From Haematococcus lacustris (Eukaryota; Chlorophyta; Chlorophyceae; Chlamydomonadales; Haematococcaceae), in assembly GCA_030144725.1 (NCBI GenBank), contig JASKMD010000026.1, positions 12,515,407 to 12,579,406 on the forward strand: a stretch of DNA of 64,000 nt, in the 5' to 3' direction. Positions 59,215 to 64,000 of the stretch are shown piece after piece (positions within the stretch are counted from its first letter, which is position 1; each line of letters starts with the position of its first letter). Position numbers and translations under genes: made by a program. The notes beneath the pieces are model-generated. The model searched no databases and was not told where the DNA came from. It saw only the letters and a program-made list of their open reading frames with translations.

Positions 59215-60351
59215 TCAGCTTTGGTGTCGCCCCCTGCCCAGCAAGTTGTAGGCCGTGCGTTTGTGCCCTTGAATCCTGCAAGAAACACACAAAAATAGCA
59301 TGCACCATGGATCCTGCAAGAAACACACAAAAATAGCATGCACTAAGGATCTGCAACAAGGAGGTCTACAAGAACATGTGAACAAACAAACATATGATGC
59401 ATGGCCACTAACCTTTAACCGTGATTGTGTGGCGGGCCCCTCGCTGCTGCCGGACACCGGGCGTTGTGCGGCAGTTGCAGCCACATGCGCCAGCCCAGCC
59501 CCCTGCCCCTGCAGCCCTGCCCCTCCCTGCCCCTTGCTGCTGCCAGCTGCCAGGATGGTGGGTGGACGCCGGGCAGGACCTGCAGCCACATGCGCCAGCC
59601 CATCCCCCTGCCCCTGCAGCCCTGCCCCTCCCTGCCCCTCGCTGCTACCAGCTGCCAGGATGGTGCGTGGACACCGGGCAGGACCTGCAGCCACATGCGC
59701 CAGCCCAGCCCCCTGCCTCTGCAACCCTTCCCCTCCCTGCCCCTCGCTGCTACAAGCTGCTGGGAGGGTGGGTGGACACCGGGCAGAAGGAGTTGAGGCC
59801 TCCCCCACCATCCTAGCTGCAGGCGCTGGCAACCCCTGCTGGTCATGGAAGAACGATGGTGCTTCATTCGCAGCTTGATGCCGTTTCTGACAAAGTTGTA
59901 CACAGTCAACGTGAGCAATGAGGGCGACGTCTTTGGCTTCACAAGCCGCTTTCAACTGGCTGTCCACAACACTGGCTGGCCCAATGACATGCAGCTTGTA
60001 CTCGGGGGCACGAGTGAGGCTACCCTTCAGGCGCAAGGCTTCATGACGCAATCGCCATGCCACCTCCATCCCATCCTCCCCTTGGTGCACACCCACAGCT
60101 ACCCATGCATTAAACACCCTGGTGACGTTGGGGCAAGTGCACTTGCAACAGAGCACGCATTTGCCCTGGTTGGGGTGCTTGAACCTTGGCATGCCTTCCT
60201 GCAGCCGATTAGGATGGCACATGGTGGTAGTGAGAGGACATGAGCTTGGGGGGTTGCATACCCATGTTAGTGTAGTACGCATCGTCAGCGCCAAATGAAA
60301 CTTGGGCTGTAGCTTCATTTGGGTGCAAGCAGGCCAGTAGCTAAGTGGCAT
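59215..60351 (-). CDS. Unknown Cys-rich protein start with 35-residue repeats, long-TIR element
   Basis: A 378-codon ORF beginning in the right inverted repeat; a better start is the Met of MPRFKHPNQGKCVLCCKC near 60193. The first part is Cys-rich (CVLCCKCTCP), then ordinary sequence (VWAWVAVGVH-like; YKLHVIGPASVVDSQLKAAC). Three 35-residue tandem repeats (GLAHVAAGPAR...AAGSSEGQGG) follow at about 59460-59775. The last part near 59270-59350 is a 34-bp direct repeat and is probably not coding. Function unknown. Confidence 0.4.
   Translation of the reverse strand: MPLSYWPACTQMKLQPKFHLALTMRTTLTWVCNPPSSCPLTTTMCHPNRLQEGMPRFKHPNQGKCVLCCKCTCPNVTRVFNAWVAVGVHQGEDGMEVAWRLRHEALRLKGSLTRAPEYKLHVIGPASVVDSQLKAACEAKDVALIAHVDCVQLCQKRHQAANEAPSFFHDQQGLPAPAARMVGEASTPSARCPPTLPAACSSEGQGGEGLQRQGAGLAHVAAGPARCPRTILAAGSSEGQGGAGLQGQGDGLAHVAAGPARRPPTILAAGSSKGQGGAGLQGQGAGLAHVAATAAQRPVSGSSEGPATQSRLKVSGHASYVCLFTCSCRPPCCRSLVHAIFVCFLQDPWCMLFLCVSCRIQGHKRTAYNLLGRGRHQS
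59273..59350. repeat. Tandem duplication around AAGAAACACACAAAAATAGC
   Basis: Two adjacent copies of a roughly 35-bp unit ending in ATAGCATGCAC. Confidence 0.9.
59460..59775. repeat. 105-bp tandem repeat (three copies)
   Basis: Three in-phase copies of a 105-bp unit, open on both strands and coding the 35-residue repeat of the unknown element protein on the minus strand. Confidence 0.9.
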
Positions 60352-60670
60352 ACCATTTCATTAGTAAACATGGCTGTGGCATGGCTGGGCGTGCCATGGG
60401 CTTGTTGTGAAGTTGTCACTCACACCCCACTTGCATGTTGCAGCAACCTTACCTGTTGTGTAGATGGGTTTGCCACGGACACATGTGTGTGCCAACGGTC
60501 GCGGATGGAGCCCTTGCTAGTGCCTGGCGCCAGTCAGAGAAACAACGAATTCTGGTCAGTCAAGGCATGGGGCATGTCGCGTTTATTGGTATCACGCCAC
60601 GTACCTGAGCAAACTAGGACTATAGATGCACCTCCGGCTCCTGTTGCGCTCGACTGGACCGTCACGTGAT
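60183..60670 (-). repeat. Right terminal inverted repeat (488 bp)
   Basis: Partner of 54702-55189. The first codons of the minus-strand ORF at 60351-59215 lie inside it. Confidence 0.85.
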
Positions 60671-60897
60671 TTTGCAACGCGTCGCTGGAACAATTTGTGC
60701 GATGCCTAGTGATAGAGACCACTATTATAAGCTCATCCGCGAGGGAACATGTTCGCCCACCACCATCGCGGCCGTACTAGAGGCCAGCGACACAGACACG
60801 GCTTGAGCTATAGAGCGGGATGGTGCAAATGCGATGTCCTGGGGTGGCCTGTGTGACCCAAACTGACCCATGCGAACATTTTATCAGGCGTGTCACA

Positions 60898-61397
60898 NNN
60901 NNNNNNNNNNNNNNNNNNNNNNNNNNNNNNNNNNNNNNNNNNNNNNNNNNNNNNNNNNNNNNNNNNNNNNNNNNNNNNNNNNNNNNNNNNNNNNNNNNNN
61001 NNNNNNNNNNNNNNNNNNNNNNNNNNNNNNNNNNNNNNNNNNNNNNNNNNNNNNNNNNNNNNNNNNNNNNNNNNNNNNNNNNNNNNNNNNNNNNNNNNNN
61101 NNNNNNNNNNNNNNNNNNNNNNNNNNNNNNNNNNNNNNNNNNNNNNNNNNNNNNNNNNNNNNNNNNNNNNNNNNNNNNNNNNNNNNNNNNNNNNNNNNNN
61201 NNNNNNNNNNNNNNNNNNNNNNNNNNNNNNNNNNNNNNNNNNNNNNNNNNNNNNNNNNNNNNNNNNNNNNNNNNNNNNNNNNNNNNNNNNNNNNNNNNNN
61301 NNNNNNNNNNNNNNNNNNNNNNNNNNNNNNNNNNNNNNNNNNNNNNNNNNNNNNNNNNNNNNNNNNNNNNNNNNNNNNNNNNNNNNNNNNNNNNNNN
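60898..61397. other. Assembly gap (500 N)
   Basis: Exactly 500 unknown bases, probably a fixed-length scaffold gap. It lies 227 bp from the right end of the long-TIR element, so nearby repeats may have been collapsed. Confidence 0.99.
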
Positions 61398-61924
61398 GCT
61401 GACCCAGGCGCGCCCTAGCTCCATGCATGTTGTTCCATGTTGAATGAGTTTTGTTTGCCTGAAGCGTCAGTGAGGGGAATAGGATGATACAGTACAAGGC
61501 ATAGCGATGAAAGAGACAGAGCTGCTTAGGAGGCATTGCTAATGGGTTGGGTGGAGTTGCTTTGCTGGGGTGGATTGTCCATGCTTTTCATTGCGATTAC
61601 GTTTACGCTGCCTGTTTCGCTGCATCCTGTGCCAAGCTCTACAGCGACATATCAATGCTATGTTACATACTTACGACTTACTTACGACAGTTCTAAGCAA
61701 ACAACCACCAACTGAATTGTTGAAGTGGTTGAAAACTTGTGAATTTTCACACATGCCACTCCACTCCATGCCACTCCATGCGAGTTTACCGAGTAGGGCT
61801 GGTTGATATCTGCGATTGGAGCGCCTGACCCGTTGAGCTGCATCAGTGTAGATGGTACAGAAATGAGGTTGTTCTAAACGCTTGTTCTGCACTAGCAGAC
61901 AGCACAGACGCTCGAGCTCTCGTG
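61398..61924. other. Upstream region of the PRP4-like gene, nothing recognised
   Basis: Non-repetitive sequence between the gap and the ATG at 61925, presumably promoter and 5' UTR. No reliable TATA box or ORF is seen. Confidence 0.5.
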
Positions 61925-64000
61925 ATGAGCACGGCTCTCCGCGAAAGAGTAGAGACAGCAGATCGTAGCCAAAACCTGGACCTCGGAGCCAGGCCCTCTG
62001 AACTGACTGGCAGCAAACAGCATAAGAGCCATAAGTCCCATAAGTCGCGTAAATCGAAGCACGCTGCCAAGGAGCAGGAGCGCGCACGCAAGAATCACAA
62101 GCACGAGAAACCTCGCTCCAGGGCGAGCGACAGCGACCCCGAGAGCGGTGAGATAGTTGCTGCTGTCGAGGAGAGCAAGCCTTGCGAGGTTGAAGCACCT
62201 GCCCAGCAGGATACCGACAACGGATGTGTTTCAGGCCAGGCACGGTAAGGGAAGATTGTGCTGCATCAGCATTACCCAGCTGGACTTATTCCCGCTCTGA
62301 CACTTCCAGACAACAGGTTTTGCTGTACTTACAGGCCTGAGCCCACAGTGCCGGTGGTGTGCTTCCCCCCAGCTGGTGACAGGTACACAGACACAGGCTT
62401 TGAGGCTAGTGGCACCCAGCCAAGCAGCAGTCGCCCAGCCGCGTCTGTTGCTGTCGCTGCTGCTGCATTTGATGCTGCACCTGCGAGCGTGCATGGATCT
62501 GAGCACTCGCCTGTGCTTGTGAGACCCCAGCAGGCGCCTTACCCCAGCGCTGAAGGCGAAAACGGGCCACCTCACAGCCATGCAGCTTCAGACCCACCTC
62601 GTGACACAGCTACCAAATCACACAGTGATTGCAGTGGGAGGTAAGGGAGGGTGTTGCTTGCTTACGTTCACCCTCTTCTCACCCAAGGGTGGAAATACAC
62701 CAGTAGCAGTGCAGAGCTAGTGACTGCGCTTGCCAGTGCTGTCTTATGATATGTGCTGCATACTGCACCCCCTGATTGCACTATTAACATGCCTTGCCTG
62801 TAGACCACCCGCTGCTGAGGAGAGTGCGGTCCTCCAAGACCTGGATTCGCACAAACGTCCCGACGCCATCTTGCCTGCTGTGGAGGGGTACCCCCGAGGG
62901 CAAAGCACCAAAGACCGTCACAAAACGTCGTCAAAGTCAGCCAGTCATCGTGCCAAAGACGAGCACCGCGACAGCAGCGCGCGGGATGTCAGCAGGAAGC
63001 GAGACACGTCCGTGGGTGGGCGCTCCCGCCACCGGGACCGCAGTCGCAGTCTCGAACGAGGGTCTGGCAGACGACAGCGGAGCAGAAGTGCGGAGCGGCA
63101 CCACAGTCGGCGGCGTAGTCCCAGTCGCAGCCCGCGGCGGCGGGAGCGGGATGGGTCCGGCAGATCAGGGCGCGACAGGGACAGAGACCGGGAGAGGGAC
63201 CGAGACCGGGATAGGAACCGTGACAAGGACAGAAGCGGAGAGCAAGCTGCTGGCAACCAGATGCCACCTGTTTCACGCAAGGCTGCTGATGGCTCTGGGC
63301 GGGGTGGTGATGATGCCTTGCGGAAGAGACACAAGGTTGAGGTGAGCAATCACTAGACACCTGATGAGATTGTTACCATGAGGCATTGGAGGCATGCGGC
63401 CTTGTAGTATAGACTTAGTAGTGTACGTCAGGGGTCAGAGCGGGATGGTGCAAGGTGTGTGGCCTGGATGAATGCAGGAGCCAGTAGCGATGCTGGGTGC
63501 CAGTGACGAGGAGGACGCTGAGCAGAAAGCCATAGAGGCTCGCAGACGCAGGCTGGCAGACATCAAGGCCAAGTATGAGCGCAGTGCGGCTGGAAGTGCT
63601 CCTGCAGGTGCGCTGTGTGTGGCACCAGAACATCAAGCTGGCTGCATCCTCAGCAGCAGTGCACCTGCACTTAGTGTTGGAGGCGAGGAGATGCCGCTCT
63701 ACTGCTTCTTTTGCTATCGCTCACTTGCTGCGCCTCATTCCTTATTGCCTGCATTTGCTCATGGCTGTTTTCTTGGCTCCCTGGTATCTATCCTGCTGTC
63801 CTTGCCATGCCACCCTTGCTGCATTGTCTTGCACACTGCGCCTGCTGCTGTGTGTTGTGCTGCAGCCCCTGGCCACCTGGCAGCCATGAGCCTGGCTGTG
63901 TCTGACCAGGACTCTGGGCGTCCAGCTGTTGATGGCCAGCCCTCCAAGGCAGAGGTGGGCCAGGAGGGCACTGCTGCACCCCCTGATGGAGACCGCACCC
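61925..64000 (+). CDS. N-terminal part of a PRP4-kinase-like RS/RD-rich splicing protein, 3' cut by window
   Basis: Exons 61925-62244, 62335-62640, 62804-63341, 63478-63607 and 63866-63954 join with consistent phases; the last ends at a GT donor and the gene runs off the window. The start MSTALRERVETADRSQNLDL leads into Lys/His/Ser-rich sequence (KSHKSHKSRKSKH). Exon 3 is an RS/RD domain (RRRSPSRSPRRR and RDRDRERDRDRD). Exon 4 has SDEEDAEQKAIEARRRRLADIKAKYE, which resembles the segment before the kinase domain of PRP4 (PRPF4B). The kinase domain itself would be outside the window, so another nuclear RS-domain protein cannot be excluded. Nuclear speckle location is inferred from the RS domain. 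Confidence 0.7.

Larger units (their letters stand above)
54702..60670. mobile_element. 6-kb DNA element with 488-bp terminal inverted repeats
   Basis: Positions 54702-55189 and 60183-60670 are long inverted repeats of equal length, similar along their whole length but with scattered differences; the outermost bases are ATCACGTGACGGTCCAGTCG. No clear target duplication is seen (weak resemblance TGCAGC/TGCAAC). Inside are only minus-strand exon-like segments of unknown proteins. Long-TIR architecture is typical of Mutator-like and a few other DNA transposons, but no DDE transposase motif was recognised, so the class is open. Confidence 0.8.

Noticed and set aside
54690..60682. Target-site duplication for the 488-bp-TIR element
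   Set aside because: Flanks only weakly resemble each other (TGCAGC and TGCAAC at different offsets), so no duplication is claimed.
60777..61536. Long ORFs across the N gap
   Set aside because: They are produced by translating unknown bases and have no meaning.

Overview
The window is nuclear DNA of a chlorophyte green alga. Genes are broken into many short exons with GT-AG (sometimes GC-AG) introns full of GC-rich microsatellites. It combines a flagellar (IFT) dynein heavy chain with an SPX-coupled vacuolar-type phosphate transporter and many transposon relics. The style fits Chlamydomonadales (Haematococcus/Chlamydomonas-like), but the species is inferred. There is a 500-bp assembly gap at 60898-61397.

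Layout. (1) About 200-23090, plus strand: the 3' two thirds or more of the retrograde intraflagellar-transport dynein heavy chain (DHC1b/DYNC2H1), from the end of the linker through AAA1-AAA6, stalk and C-terminus to a clear stop. (2) 23489-25726, minus strand: a transposon-like element coding a protein with a nuclear-localisation start and a C-terminal RuvC-III-like motif, in the style of Fanzor/TnpB relatives; its frame is broken in a Pro-rich low-complexity tract. (3) 26708-29811, minus: a complete nine-exon S-adenosylmethionine synthetase (393 codons, phases all consistent), with a 107-bp hAT-type MITE 213 bp upstream of its ATG. (4) About 31102-37674, plus: a TBC-domain Rab GTPase-activating protein with a long Ala/Pro/Ser-rich insert. 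(5) 38000-43000: a repeat nest with a 1.2-kb terminal-inverted-repeat element, a LINE reverse-transcriptase fragment and dispersed repeats. (6) 43027-53409, plus: an SPX plus DASS-type phosphate transporter (PTC1/PHO91-like), about 838 codons, with one extra base in the last exon. (7) 53590-60670: a second, truncated copy of the Fanzor-like element's 3' end with a 120-bp MITE nested in it, another dispersed repeat, then a 6-kb element with 488-bp terminal inverted repeats and unrecognised genes. (8) 61925-window end, plus: the N-terminal RS/RD-rich part of a PRP4-kinase-like splicing protein, cut by the window edge.

The five host genes are unrelated housekeeping functions (cilia transport, methyl-donor synthesis, membrane traffic, phosphate storage, splicing) and show no operon-like organisation. 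The most interesting material is mobile: two copies of a Fanzor-like element sharing a conserved non-coding 3' tail, which is a candidate guide-RNA region, and the large 488-bp-TIR element whose proteins I cannot place. Exon coordinates for genes 3 and 6 were checked for splice phase by hand; those for the dynein are partly approximate.
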